A stretch of 64,000 nt of DNA from Rhodanobacter sp. (GTDB lineage Bacteria > Pseudomonadota > Gammaproteobacteria > Xanthomonadales > Rhodanobacteraceae), in contig AP031382.1 in NCBI GenBank assembly GCA_040371205.1, positions 558,001-622,000 of the forward strand, written 5' to 3'. How positions within the stretch are numbered: position 1 is the first letter of the stretch; every line of letters begins with the position of its first letter. Shown piece by piece: positions 22,957 to 31,946 of this stretch. Both the position numbers and the translations under genes were made by a program. The notes beneath the pieces are model-generated. The model did not search any database. It worked only from the letters and a program-made list of their open reading frames with translations, and was not told the DNA's origin.

Positions 22957-24219
22957 TCAGACCCTCATGCGGCGCTTCTGACCCAGCGCTTCCGGCTGCA
23001 AGGTTGGGTCAGGCTGATTCGCCTCTGGCGAGTCAAGCGCGGCGAACGGTGAGCGTGCAGCAACAGCTTCACTCAGCGTGCGGTGCTTGACCTCGGGCGG
23101 CACCGGCTGGGCTTCGGGTTTCGGCGCCGGTGCACTCAGGTTGTCGACGCTCCAACCACGACGTACCGCCTGCGTTTCCTGTGTGCCGACGACCTGGCCT
23201 TGTGCGTTGCGAACGTTCTCCTGCACCTCGACCGTTTGATCCTGCCCCGTGCGCTCGAGACGCAGGCGATCACCCGGCTTGGCATTGGCGGTTTCCATGG
23301 CACGCCCCAGGTCTTTCCCCCAGTGCGTGGTTTCCTTGCCCTGGTCCTTCAGTGTCACGAAATACGAATCGCTGTTATCCGGGTCGAACTTATACGGAGC
23401 GTGCCCGTGATTCATGAGCACGCCTGTCATGTCGGACTCCTTCGCGGAAACCTTGGGGGCATCGTCTTCACGCGTGCCACCCGCCAGTGCTGCCGTGCCC
23501 GCAGTGTGGGTGATCGCTTCGTGATTCTGGTACCCGCGCTCCGATTTCTGGGCAGGTTCCGGTCCACGGCTGCTGCCATCCGTGCTCTGGCTCTGCTTCT
23601 GCTCTTGCTTCGACACATCGTCCAACCGTGCCCATCCGTTCCGAGCCTGCTCTTGGGCGCGGGACAAGTGAGTGTCCAGGCGCTGTACTTCTTCCCGCGC
23701 GGTTTCGTGCTTGTCGTTGAGTTTCCCCACGTGTGAGGTGTGGCGGCGCTCACGGTCTTCGTGCTTCGCCAGCGCGCCACTCTTCCACAGACCCTTGTCG
23801 TGCAACCACGAAGAGAACCGGTGATCCTGACGCCATTCCTGGTGAGCCTCTTTCACCTGGTCCAGCTTGCCCGCCGCTTTCTGCCAGGTGTGCTTGGCAT
23901 CCTGCGCCTGCTTGAGGGCGTCGGGTCGAAGATCTGCATACCGTGCTGCCTCTTCAATCGCCTTGTCCCGTGCGGTCAGGGCATCCTGCTTCGCACTCGA
24001 TGGGTGAGGCGAATACGGACGCGCACGCACCGCTTCCTTCAATGACCCCTCCATTTTCGGGGTTGAAGGCTGTTCAGGCTGAGTCTTCACGAAGGGATCA
24101 GGACCCGAAAAAGGATCGTCTTTCACCGGAGCCGGGGAGGCCTCATTCAGTGGGCTGGTGGTGCCTGCCGTTTCAGCGGCAGGCTTGCGCAATTTCATCT
24201 GGACGGAAAGGGCACTCAT
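22957..24219 (-). CDS. Conjugation-associated protein with relaxase/primase accessory domain, 420 residues
   Basis: A hydrophilic, Gln/Lys/Glu-rich protein with long helical stretches (about 60-200). Residues about 255-340 form a domain also seen in large relaxases and plasmid primases: GVLMNHGHAPYKFDPDNSDSYFVTL, WGKDLGRAM, GDRLRLERTG, then VEV. It begins in an ATGA overlap with the VirD4-like ATPase gene. No relaxase or primase domain accompanies it here, so it may bind the relaxosome or DNA in trans. Confidence 0.75.
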   Translation of the reverse strand: MSALSVQMKLRKPAAETAGTTSPLNEASPAPVKDDPFSGPDPFVKTQPEQPSTPKMEGSLKEAVRARPYSPHPSSAKQDALTARDKAIEEAARYADLRPDALKQAQDAKHTWQKAAGKLDQVKEAHQEWRQDHRFSSWLHDKGLWKSGALAKHEDRERRHTSHVGKLNDKHETAREEVQRLDTHLSRAQEQARNGWARLDDVSKQEQKQSQSTDGSSRGPEPAQKSERGYQNHEAITHTAGTAALAGGTREDDAPKVSAKESDMTGVLMNHGHAPYKFDPDNSDSYFVTLKDQGKETTHWGKDLGRAMETANAKPGDRLRLERTGQDQTVEVQENVRNAQGQVVGTQETQAVRRGWSVDNLSAPAPKPEAQPVPPEVKHRTLSEAVAARSPFAALDSPEANQPDPTLQPEALGQKRRMRV

Positions 24220-26825
24220 GGCTTCACTCTCTCAGCAGTGGTGGTGGCGGGGGTTGTGGGTTCGACGTCATAAGCAGCCGCATTGACCTTGTCCAGATCG
24301 AGGAGCGAGCGACGGGCCGGCTTGTGATCCGCGTGCTGCAGGTCATCCGGAGTCCGGGTGGATTCCTCCGCCGGAGGTGTTTCCACCTTGGGTGCGGGAG
24401 CCTGTTCCAACAGGTCTGGCGGGAACTCGCGCAGGGACTCGAACTTGATGACATCGCGGCGCTTGACCTCACCCCGCAACACCTGGGCGATGGCGATGCC
24501 GCGCGGCGCGAGATGCGAGGACCATTCCGGCAGTTCGAGCAGCGGCCCTTCCTTCCACTCAAATTGCTGGATGGGGGTGACTTTCATCTGCTCGTGGATT
24601 TCCGGCAACAGCGATTTCCGGTCCGGCTTCTCGAATCGCATATCGGCCTGCTCTTTGAAGCGACCCGCGCCTCGACGCAAGAGCACGCGTGCCCGCTTCG
24701 CGCCTGGATGGTTCGGATCGAGCAAGGCGCTGTCTGCCAGGTAGCGCAAGGAGCGAACGAAGTTCACTGCACCGTTGTGTCCCTTCCACACCAACTTCCG
24801 GGTGTGCCCCAGCTTTGCGCTCAAAACTTCATACGTGTAGGTGGAGCTTTCCATGCAAATCACGCTGGCAAAGTTGTCCAGGAAGGTTTCCGCCGCGGGC
24901 TTGCTCCCCAGCTTGTGCACATAAGCATCGGCGTTCTGAACGCTGTAGACGCAGGTGGCACCGAAGCCGCGTCCGACTTTCAAGAAAGCCACATCCGACT
25001 GACCCACCAGCCCCGCCGCTTCATCGGCGACGAGCGCCACACGCTTCTGGCCCGGAACTTTCTCCCAATGACTGCCGCGTTCACGCAGCAACTTGAACAC
25101 CCGTTCTTTGACCAGGTTGCCGATGACCAGCCCGCCGAGTCCGTAGGTGGCCTCGGGCAGGTTCACGCCATAGCGGCCACCCCGCGTGATGTCCGCCAGG
25201 TCGAAACCTTCGGACTCCTCGGTGAAGGCGAACTCCACCAAGTCACGATGAGAAAGCATCGGATCGATCTTCCCCAGCAAGGTGGAGAAGACGTTCATCT
25301 TTGTCTCGGGATCCATCGTCGGCAGCGTCGAGCGGAAGTAATCGATCGCCCGTTCGAGCATGTGCTGCTCGCCCTTGTTGTCGCGCCGGTAGCCTTCCAG
25401 GCCTTCGAGCATCACGGTCATGGCCTTGTCGCCCCGCACACCATGAGCAATGACGTCATGCGTGCCAGCGACGTGCTTGTGGATGCGACGAGTCCCGTTG
25501 GTTCCAGCGATTGCCTGCTGTTCCACGTCGATGAGCGCTTCGGTGATCACCGCGCCGTTCAACCACATGGTGTAGGCCTGGACGAAGAAGAAGGAGGAGG
25601 CGTCGTCTTTCTTGTCCACACCCTTGCCGGCGCCCATGATCGCCACAGATTGTTCGGTGGGATTCAAGCCTTGAAGGGGGGCGAACCTCGTACCGGGCTC
25701 GATGAGGTGGTAACCCTTCAATCCACGCAGTTCAGCGGGGAGGTCCTTTTCATCGAGCACCAGGAAGCCGTTGCCGTTCCGAATCCATTGCGTTAGCCAG
25801 GCGCGAATGTGGCTGGTTTTGCGAGTGCCAATGCGCCCGAAAATGGCCAAATTCATGCTGCTGTCTTTCTCAGACATGCAGAGCCGCTTGCCCTTGTCGG
25901 GAGCGAGTCCATCGCCCGCGCGCGTGAAGGTGCCGGTGGCGACACCAAGGGTCATGACGGGTGAGGTGTCCCGCATGACGTTCTCGGCCTGTTGCTGGCG
26001 AGCCATCGTGTAGTCCAGCCCTTTGCTTCCACTTTCGCCGTTTGCGTACTGGTCCTGGTTAAAGCACTCGTCTTGGTAGAGCCGCCACTTCCAGCTGGTG
26101 TAGACCCACGGCAGCCCCGCTCCAACGAGGAACCAGACGCCCGGGGCGGCCCAGTCGGGAAGGAACGAAGCCATCGCGCGAATGACGCCGAGCGTCAGGA
26201 GGAACCCGAGGATGTAGAGCGTGGCGACGCGAGCGGCGTCAATCGAACCTTTCAGAAGGAAAGCCGCAAGAAAGATCACGGCGACTACGACGCACACCAG
26301 GACAGGAATGGGAAGAGGGAGGTTGGAGTGAAACGTGCCGCTCACCATGTTCATTCCTGGCACCGCTGAAGGGCCGAGGGTGGCGATCAACGGAATGAGG
26401 GCGCCCAGCAGCAAGCAGCCCAGGGCAACACCCCAACCTTCGGCTGTCTTGAGCGCGGCTGTCACGGCCAGAATGGCGCTGCCGCCGAGGACGACGGCCG
26501 CCATGCCCATGCGTGGCCCCAGAAGTGAAGCAAACAAGATGCTCAGCACGGTTGTCGCTATCGCCAACACGGGGATGAGTGCGATGAGTACTGGAGTCGC
26601 AAGACTGGGTGCACCGAACGCCAGCCCGTTCACCGTAAGCAACCCCGCGATGCGCTTGCCATCGCTTGTCCCGAACCAACGAGGCTCGCGGTCATTGACG
26701 TCTTCAGCAACGGGCTGGCCATTGATCTCGTGCGGCACGTCATTACGCGCAAGCACACGCGTGGCGAATGCATCAGCAATCGGACCGAGCTTCGCTACAG
26801 GGAGGAAAGATCCCAACGTCTTCAT
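24216..26825 (-). CDS. Second VirD4/TraG-like membrane ATPase, 869 residues
   Basis: Several transmembrane helices occupy residues about 65-245. An ATPase domain follows with Walker A at 330-337 (GRIGTRKT), in which Arg replaces the usual Gly before Lys, and a Walker B VALVADEAAG further on. The last 120 residues are a Pro-rich, poorly conserved tail. The overall plan is that of VirD4/TraG-type coupling ATPases, but it is larger, has more membrane helices and lies in a different operon from the TrwB-like protein. It could move a second substrate or be a divergent secretion ATPase. Confidence 0.85.
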   Translation of the reverse strand: MKTLGSFLPVAKLGPIADAFATRVLARNDVPHEINGQPVAEDVNDREPRWFGTSDGKRIAGLLTVNGLAFGAPSLATPVLIALIPVLAIATTVLSILFASLLGPRMGMAAVVLGGSAILAVTAALKTAEGWGVALGCLLLGALIPLIATLGPSAVPGMNMVSGTFHSNLPLPIPVLVCVVVAVIFLAAFLLKGSIDAARVATLYILGFLLTLGVIRAMASFLPDWAAPGVWFLVGAGLPWVYTSWKWRLYQDECFNQDQYANGESGSKGLDYTMARQQQAENVMRDTSPVMTLGVATGTFTRAGDGLAPDKGKRLCMSEKDSSMNLAIFGRIGTRKTSHIRAWLTQWIRNGNGFLVLDEKDLPAELRGLKGYHLIEPGTRFAPLQGLNPTEQSVAIMGAGKGVDKKDDASSFFFVQAYTMWLNGAVITEALIDVEQQAIAGTNGTRRIHKHVAGTHDVIAHGVRGDKAMTVMLEGLEGYRRDNKGEQHMLERAIDYFRSTLPTMDPETKMNVFSTLLGKIDPMLSHRDLVEFAFTEESEGFDLADITRGGRYGVNLPEATYGLGGLVIGNLVKERVFKLLRERGSHWEKVPGQKRVALVADEAAGLVGQSDVAFLKVGRGFGATCVYSVQNADAYVHKLGSKPAAETFLDNFASVICMESSTYTYEVLSAKLGHTRKLVWKGHNGAVNFVRSLRYLADSALLDPNHPGAKRARVLLRRGAGRFKEQADMRFEKPDRKSLLPEIHEQMKVTPIQQFEWKEGPLLELPEWSSHLAPRGIAIAQVLRGEVKRRDVIKFESLREFPPDLLEQAPAPKVETPPAEESTRTPDDLQHADHKPARRSLLDLDKVNAAAYDVEPTTPATTTAERVKP

Positions 26826-26827
26826 GT

Positions 26828-27268
26828 TTACTGCTCCTTGATCAGGGTTTGGCAGACGGGCGCGATGTAGCCGCCCTGGGCCGCGATGGATTGGCAGCGC
26901 GCCTTCTGGGCCTGCTGATCAGGCGTCAGCGAAGAAGTGGGGGACGGAGAGGAGGAGAAGATGTTCTCCACCTTGTGTGCGCCGGTCTTGACGCCACTGA
27001 TGAGGCCCATGGCGCACATGCCGGCCACGACGCAGGCCACGACACACAGAACCAGCAAGGGGCCGAGTCGATGCAGCGAGCCGTAGCTGATGTCGAGCAC
27101 AGTCAGCTTTTCGTGAAGCCAATCGACGTTGTCGGGTTGGGGCGGATCCAGCGCCACCCGATCACCAGGAATCAGATACGCGTGCTTCATCTGGGCGATG
27201 GGCGGCCCGATGACGACGCGCCCCACGCGGTCATGGATGAAGGAGGAAAAGGAAACCGGGAGTGACAT
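26828..27268 (-). CDS. Membrane protein, about 146 residues
   Basis: A soluble N-terminal domain of about 55 residues, a hydrophobic helix (about 60-82), and a Ser/Pro-rich periplasmic part with a Cys pair (residues about 114 and 130). The ATG at 27268 is chosen; an ATG at 27298 would extend it into the operon-head motif region. It is two bases before the VirD4-like ATPase gene, so a partner of that ATPase is likely. No family recognised. Confidence 0.65.
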   Translation of the reverse strand: MSLPVSFSSFIHDRVGRVVIGPPIAQMKHAYLIPGDRVALDPPQPDNVDWLHEKLTVLDISYGSLHRLGPLLVLCVVACVVAGMCAMGLISGVKTGAHKVENIFSSSPSPTSSLTPDQQAQKARCQSIAAQGGYIAPVCQTLIKEQ

Positions 27269-27299
27269 GGGACACATTCCGAGGAGAGGTGTCCTCATC

Positions 27300-27325
27300 G
27301 AAATGAATCGCCCACGGCTCGCAAG
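27300..27325 (-). promoter_or_regulatory. Operon-head motif, copy 3
   Basis: Minus strand: CTTGCGAGCCGTGGGCGATT then CATTTC, 32 bases before the ATG at 27268. It is identical to copy 4 over this 26-base core. The flanks differ entirely, so the conserved unit is short. Confidence 0.75.
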
Positions 27326-27372
27326 AGGTGCAGCCCCCGGAAGGACGACGACAGCACGAACTTCTCAATGAA

Positions 27373-27394
27373 AAGGCCGCCCGGAGGCGGCCTT
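27373..27394 (-). terminator. Rho-independent terminator
   Basis: AAGGCCGCC and GGCGGCCTT form a 9-bp stem around CGGA; on the minus strand TTTTC follows. It ends the cargo pair 28128/29408 just before the next transfer operon. Confidence 0.85.
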
Positions 27395-27396
27395 GT

Positions 27397-28128
27397 TTAT
27401 TTCAGAAGCTCCAATCGATCTGAGACACGTTCGACCAGGCTTACGAGATTCGAGTCCATGGGATCACACGTCTGATCGACACGCCTGAGTTCACCACGGT
27501 GGTGGCGCGGTACCCGGAGACCATACTTGTCAGAAACATAGACGCACCGCTTGCGCTTGCCGCGAATCGCCGAAAAGGCCGGGTCTTTCATCAGCTCATC
27601 GGCTAACACTTCTAGTGTTTCTTCATCTTGGAGGATCTTTTCTTCCTTCGCCTCCGCGCGCCGATCTTCGGCACTCTCGCAGAAGGCTTGTAGGGCGGCC
27701 AACAAATCTTCGTAGGCCTGGGCTAGCACACCCGCAAGCACGAACCCGCCCTGGTGAAGAACATTCAGTTCGGCGTAGAAGTGTGTGGCGCATACGGCCT
27801 TGGCGCGTTTCACCAGCAATGCATGCTGGGTTTCGAATGCGCGCACCATCAGAGCCGGATCTTCTCCCTCCTCGCACACATCTTCGATCATCGATTTTAT
27901 GCGGGCTGAGACGTCGCAGTCGCCCCGGTAGAGGAATACCAAGGGCTGAGCGGTCGCCTTGATGAAATCCCGGAAACCTTCGGTGGGCAAAATGACACAA
28001 CTGGAGTGCTCTTGAATGAAGTCGGTACATTCAACGATCACCACGCCTGCGGCTTTCAAGGCTTGGGTCTCTTCGTCCACCCAGTCCTGCACATCGCCGT
28101 TGTATCGCTCATGCGAATCGAGGTCCAT
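27397..28128 (-). CDS. Unknown partner of the EVE-HNH nuclease, 243 residues
   Basis: An acidic soluble protein. Its N-terminal 100 residues have an alpha/beta character (GVVIVECTDF, SSCVILPTEGF, QPLVFLYRGDCDV), and a helical middle follows (about 100-190). No known domain is recognised. Its ATG shares bases with the stop of the EVE-HNH gene, so the two are translated together. Immunity, sensing or a nuclease subunit are all possible. Confidence 0.75.
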   Translation of the reverse strand: MDLDSHERYNGDVQDWVDEETQALKAAGVVIVECTDFIQEHSSCVILPTEGFRDFIKATAQPLVFLYRGDCDVSARIKSMIEDVCEEGEDPALMVRAFETQHALLVKRAKAVCATHFYAELNVLHQGGFVLAGVLAQAYEDLLAALQAFCESAEDRRAEAKEEKILQDEETLEVLADELMKDPAFSAIRGKRKRCVYVSDKYGLRVPRHHRGELRRVDQTCDPMDSNLVSLVERVSDRLELLK

Positions 28129-29408
28129 CAGGATTCCCCTTGCCGAATAGGTCGGCGGGCCGTGTGCTTCCGGTGGTGTGCCAGGTGCTCCGCATGCGGG
28201 TGTGCGGCTGGATCCGCTGGCAGTCGCAGTTTGCGACCCCGGAGCGGCCCGTACTCGCTTCCGGCCAATCGCTCATCAAGCTGTACGAAGCCATCCGCAT
28301 CGACCCAGATCAGGCCTTTGTCGAAGAGGGTGTGGATGTCTGCTCGAAGCAAGAGACCGTTATCCGGGCGATGCGTGTACTCGCCCCGATAGGGCCGGAT
28401 GTGGGCAGCTTCTAGGATTTCCACGACGCCACAACCAGTGATCGCACACTTCCGCTCGTAGGCATCCAAGAGCCCAGCGCGGAACTCGCCCTGGCCCTCA
28501 CGAAGGGCCACGGCCCGCAGCTCCCACACACGCGCGTCGTGATCGTTGTCGATGGGTGGGGCGGGCTCAGTCGCAACTTGCTCTTGCGCTTCGCGCAATG
28601 CCCGATCCACGGCACTCACCGGACCTTCCACTTGCACAGGCACCCATTTGCCGTTCACTTCCCGGATGTCCCAGAAGCCATGGACGGAGGGGTCATAGAG
28701 CTCGTAGCTCACATCACGATGCCGGCCCACACGGTAGAGGGCATCCTTCGGGTTGCCTTGATCCGTGCGGAAGTCCTTTCGGCCGTGATCGTGGTGACGG
28801 CGATTCGCATCATTCACCGACAGCAAGCATGCGTTGTCGCGCGCGTCGCCGCTGTCTTCGTTGGGGTACTGCTTTTCCAACCAAGTGGTGATTTCCTTGA
28901 CCGAAACGGGACCGCCAAGTGAACGAACCGCCTCGAGTACGTGCCAGTATTTCCAATCGCCGAGTGCTGGTAACGGCTCGTTTCCTTCGAGCGCGGCACG
29001 CTCCTTTAGCAAGGCAATCACCATTTCACCGACGGCGGGGTCGATGTGTTCCTTCGTCTGCCTTGGCGGGTGAGTACCGACCTTGGAGGCCCGGATGCCA
29101 TGCGACACATCTCGGACGAAGGGGCCCCACTGAACCTTGCGCTCATGTTGATGCGACGAAAGCGAACCTTCAGGAACATCCTTGTGCAGTTGGTAGCTGC
29201 CGATGCCGAGGACGCGACCTGCGCCAACGAATCCAGGGCCGTTACAGTAAGCAAGTACCCAGTCGCCTTCTTCGAGCTGGTTGAGTACCAGGTCACCACG
29301 ATCACCGGCTTCATTATCCCAACCGGTGGTGATGACGCCACGTGCCAAGTTCTCTTGCCACCATGCGGTGGTGGCCGGATGACCGATGTTGAAAGTGTAG
29401 TAAGCCAT
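28128..29408 (-). CDS. EVE-HNH protein, candidate modification-dependent nuclease
   Basis: 426 residues in three parts. The N-terminal 120 residues resemble an EVE/PUA-like fold (WWQENLARGVITTGW ... LEEGDWVLAYCNGPGFVGAGRV). The middle (about 150-245) looks like a winged helix. The C-terminal HNH domain (about 325-385) has CAITGCGVVEILEAAHIRPY and NGLLLRADIHTLFDKGL. EVE-type domains bind modified bases and HNH domains cut DNA, so a type IV-like restriction enzyme against modified phage DNA fits. It sits as cargo inside transfer operons. Confidence 0.8.
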   Translation of the reverse strand: MAYYTFNIGHPATTAWWQENLARGVITTGWDNEAGDRGDLVLNQLEEGDWVLAYCNGPGFVGAGRVLGIGSYQLHKDVPEGSLSSHQHERKVQWGPFVRDVSHGIRASKVGTHPPRQTKEHIDPAVGEMVIALLKERAALEGNEPLPALGDWKYWHVLEAVRSLGGPVSVKEITTWLEKQYPNEDSGDARDNACLLSVNDANRRHHDHGRKDFRTDQGNPKDALYRVGRHRDVSYELYDPSVHGFWDIREVNGKWVPVQVEGPVSAVDRALREAQEQVATEPAPPIDNDHDARVWELRAVALREGQGEFRAGLLDAYERKCAITGCGVVEILEAAHIRPYRGEYTHRPDNGLLLRADIHTLFDKGLIWVDADGFVQLDERLAGSEYGPLRGRKLRLPADPAAHPHAEHLAHHRKHTARRPIRQGES

Positions 29409-29471
29409 TCCGTGGGCTCCCCTGTTGCCGAAGCCGACAGTTTAGCGGGGGAGCGGTCTCACGGATGGAGA

Positions 29472-29780
29472 TCAAAGGCTGACGACCGGTACAACCATCC
29501 AGCGCGGCCCCATGCGCGTCATGCGCGTGTCCGTGACTTTCCCTGAGACACGGAGCATTGACCCCATGGACGGCAGCGGGTCGTGGGGCCGCACGCAGGC
29601 CCAGACGCGACCACCTGCGCCGAAGATGCCTTGGCGTTCCACGGCAATCTCGACGCATCGATCCGACACCGCGATGACAGGGCCCGTGGCGTCTACGTGC
29701 TGGCCGACCCACCCCGGCCCCATGACCTGGGCACCGGGTGTGGTCTGCAGCGCAAGCGCCAGGGCAAGTGCGGTCATCAT
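29472..29780 (-). CDS. Small periplasmic protein, about 102 residues
   Basis: A hydrophobic N-terminal signal-like segment ending near residue 18, then a beta-rich domain with repeated VxVxD strands (VIAVSDRCVEIAVER, SMLRVSGKVTDTRM) suggestive of an OB or similar barrel. The ATG at 29780 overlaps the stop of the preceding gene by four bases. Last gene of the pilin/adhesin operon before the cargo pair. Confidence 0.65.
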   Translation of the reverse strand: MMTALALALALQTTPGAQVMGPGWVGQHVDATGPVIAVSDRCVEIAVERQGIFGAGGRVWACVRPHDPLPSMGSMLRVSGKVTDTRMTRMGPRWMVVPVVSL

Positions 29781-30064
29781 CCGAAGTGCCTCCAACCTCC
29801 ACGCGAGCCAGCACGCATGGCGTTCCAGTTGCGGTGTTGGGCCACCATGGCCTGGGTGTCCTGCTGCGCTGCTATGGCTTGGGCCTTCGCCCGATTGCGC
29901 GCATCCTCTTCATCTTCTTGCCGGCGGCGCATTCCCCTTTCTTGGCCCAACAGGCTGTTGCGCCGATACCGCTGCTGGGCGTAGCCACGCATGGTGGTCA
30001 TGTGCTGCGAGTGCGCACAAAGCATCAGCACGGTTTCATCGTCGGTGCGACTTGCGGTGGTCAT
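29777..30064 (-). CDS. Hypothetical protein, 95 residues
   Basis: A highly charged helical protein rich in Arg, Gln and Met (RGMRRRQEDEEDARNRAKAQ). No signal or membrane segment. Coupled by an ATGA overlap to the next gene. Probably a small cytoplasmic component of the pilin operon; function unknown. Confidence 0.6.
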   Translation of the reverse strand: MTTASRTDDETVLMLCAHSQHMTTMRGYAQQRYRRNSLLGQERGMRRRQEDEEDARNRAKAQAIAAQQDTQAMVAQHRNWNAMRAGSRGGWRHFG

Positions 30065-30150
30065 GGGGTTCTCCTGGGTCCTGGTGAGCCTTGTCTTACC
30101 ATCGACTCGAATGGGTGCGCATGTGCATTCACAGGGGGCTTCAACTCCGG

Positions 30151-30855
30151 TTACGGAATGGTCGACGGTAGGTAATCAGCGGGGTTCGTTGGGCACCCCG
30201 GGTCCGCATGACCTGCGGCCACTTCCTCCCGCGTGCGATCGAAGCAGATGGGCGCGAGCCCCGACGTGGCATTGGGCTTCGTGCCGTTGTAAGCCAGGAA
30301 TTGAAGCTCATGGAGCCCTGAGGAATCGACAGGCGTGGTGCAGGCATGTTCGAGCGACGTAGGGTCGCTGACCGCTTTGCCATCTACATCGATCGCATAC
30401 CACCGATCCTTGTTCCATTCCCCTTCGCCCAGCTTTGCACACGTGTCGGGCGGGGTGCCTTGATACGTCACCTGCCACGCATCATCGAGAACAAGTACGG
30501 TGGCCGGGAGTACCGAGAACGGCTGCTGCCACAAGCTCAGATTCGATTGAAATCCGGGCACCTGCGGCGGGTTCTGAGTGAGCCCCGCGTAGTCCACGCC
30601 AGCCACAAAAGCTGCGGGAATGGCCTTGACCAGCGAATCAAGGCGCATGCTCTCTTGGGAGACCGCCGCCGCAGATGTGGTAGGACCGAACAAGGCATAG
30701 ACGACAAGGCTCAGCATCACGACCAACGACATCGACAAGATCGTCTCGAACAGGCCGAAGCCAAGGGTGCCCCATCCTTTCCGTGCCCATCCACCCAGGC
30801 TCCCGGGCCTAGAGGAGACCAACATATTCGGAAGAGAAGGGGCATAAGACTTCAT
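30151..30855 (-). CDS. Type IV prepilin-like protein with C-terminal tail motif, 234 residues
   Basis: A long leader of about 31 residues ends at G before FGLFETILSMSLVVMLSLVV, a prepilin cleavage site with Glu at mature position 5 and a hydrophobic helix. The head of about 180 residues carries several Cys. The last 35 residues (LAPICFDRTREEV ... GCPTNPADY) recur at the end of the 18952 product. The long leader fits type IVb-like pilins of conjugation pili. Two bases separate its start from the preceding pilin stop region. Confidence 0.85.
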   Translation of the reverse strand: MKSYAPSLPNMLVSSRPGSLGGWARKGWGTLGFGLFETILSMSLVVMLSLVVYALFGPTTSAAAVSQESMRLDSLVKAIPAAFVAGVDYAGLTQNPPQVPGFQSNLSLWQQPFSVLPATVLVLDDAWQVTYQGTPPDTCAKLGEGEWNKDRWYAIDVDGKAVSDPTSLEHACTTPVDSSGLHELQFLAYNGTKPNATSGLAPICFDRTREEVAAGHADPGCPTNPADYLPSTIP

Positions 30856-30858
30856 GGG

Positions 30859-31491
30859 TCAGTTGTGCCCGATGGCTTGGAAACCCACGGTGCCGGGCGT
30901 GTCAGTCTGATCGCTGCCACCGCACCACGAGTTGAGCTTGGCCATGTCCACCTTGCACGGTGCCGTGGCGTCGCAGATGGACTTGCCGATGTCGGTGGGC
31001 CCGGAGGCTGCGAACCACACATCGTCGTATTGCGCCCCCAGCTCTGCACCGATCCGGGCGCATTCAGAATTCGACACAGGGACGTAGTTGATCAGCACCC
31101 AGAATTGATTGGGCGCCAGGCCAGATGTCGTACCTCCACCGACGTAAGCCGTGGCGCCGGTCTCGGGTGAAAACGCCTGTCCGTTCTGGTTCCAGTTGTT
31201 CGGGAAGACCCCAGGGATCCACTGCCCGGTTTCCGGGACATTGGTGAAGTCATGGGACATTGCCCATGGTGAAGTTCGAAGGTTGCCGGCGATCAAGTTG
31301 GTCTCGTCCACGATGTTGGATGCCTCGCTGGACGCGTGTGCGAATCCGAACACGGTGAACACGACCGCAGCCGCCCCGATGACGATGGCGAACACCAGGA
31401 TGACTTCGAGCAAGCCGAAGCCGCGGCGCCTAGCCTTGGTCTCGGGTCGAGTTGGAGTGAAAGAAGGGAAAGGAAGAGCAATGGAGGACAT
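30859..31491 (-). CDS. Type IV prepilin (PilS-like), about 210 residues
   Basis: A leader of about 24 residues ends RRRG before FGLLEVILVFAIVIGAAAVVF, the classic prepilin helix with Glu5. The head has Cys in SECARIGAELGAQ, SICDATAPCK and NSWCGG. The ATG at 31491 is preferred over a TTG at 31509. It is the best candidate for the major pilin of a type IV pilus used in mating-pair formation or attachment. Its head is related to the next gene upstream. Confidence 0.85.
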   Translation of the reverse strand: MSSIALPFPSFTPTRPETKARRRGFGLLEVILVFAIVIGAAAVVFTVFGFAHASSEASNIVDETNLIAGNLRTSPWAMSHDFTNVPETGQWIPGVFPNNWNQNGQAFSPETGATAYVGGGTTSGLAPNQFWVLINYVPVSNSECARIGAELGAQYDDVWFAASGPTDIGKSICDATAPCKVDMAKLNSWCGGSDQTDTPGTVGFQAIGHN

Positions 31492-31505
31492 GGCGGTGTC
31501 TCTGG

Positions 31506-31946
31506 TCAATGCGTGATGAAGTCGATGCCTACCATGTCGTCACGGCACGCATCGTGGAGGGCGGCATGGTCCAGATGACCAGCACTGAAAACTGAGCGGC
31601 CAATCGCGCTTGGGCCTGCGTCACCAATCCACACGTCATCGAATGCCGGTGCGGCATCCGACACGTAGCGCTCACAGTCCGCATGAGGCACGCCGTCGAT
31701 GTGGAGTCCGAAGCGGCGGCTGGTGCCGGTGTCGGGATAGTTGCCCGCGAATGCGAGCAAGGATCCCCATGGCAGCGCGACGGTTTCGCGGCCAGAGCCA
31801 AGATCGGCATAGTCGCCGTGGTGGCCGACTCGGATCTGCTCAGCCACGCTGATCGTGACTTGCGCGGCACGCAAGGTTTCCCACGACTGCGCGAACGCGG
31901 GCAGGGCAGCCAGAACGAGGCAGGCAGCGAGGAGCATGCGCTTCAT
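31506..31946 (-). CDS. Sec-exported paralogue of the pilin head, 146 residues
   Basis: An ordinary signal peptide (MKRMLLAACLVLAALPAFAQ) replaces the prepilin leader and helix. The rest lines up with the head of the 30859 pilin: ADCERYVSDAAPAFDDVWIG against SECARIGAELGAQYDDVWFA, then GPSAIGRSV against GPTDIGKSI, and a closing LHDAC against LNSWC. So a pilin head is exported as a free periplasmic protein. It overlaps its neighbours by a few bases. Confidence 0.8.
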   Translation of the reverse strand: MKRMLLAACLVLAALPAFAQSWETLRAAQVTISVAEQIRVGHHGDYADLGSGRETVALPWGSLLAFAGNYPDTGTSRRFGLHIDGVPHADCERYVSDAAPAFDDVWIGDAGPSAIGRSVFSAGHLDHAALHDACRDDMVGIDFITH

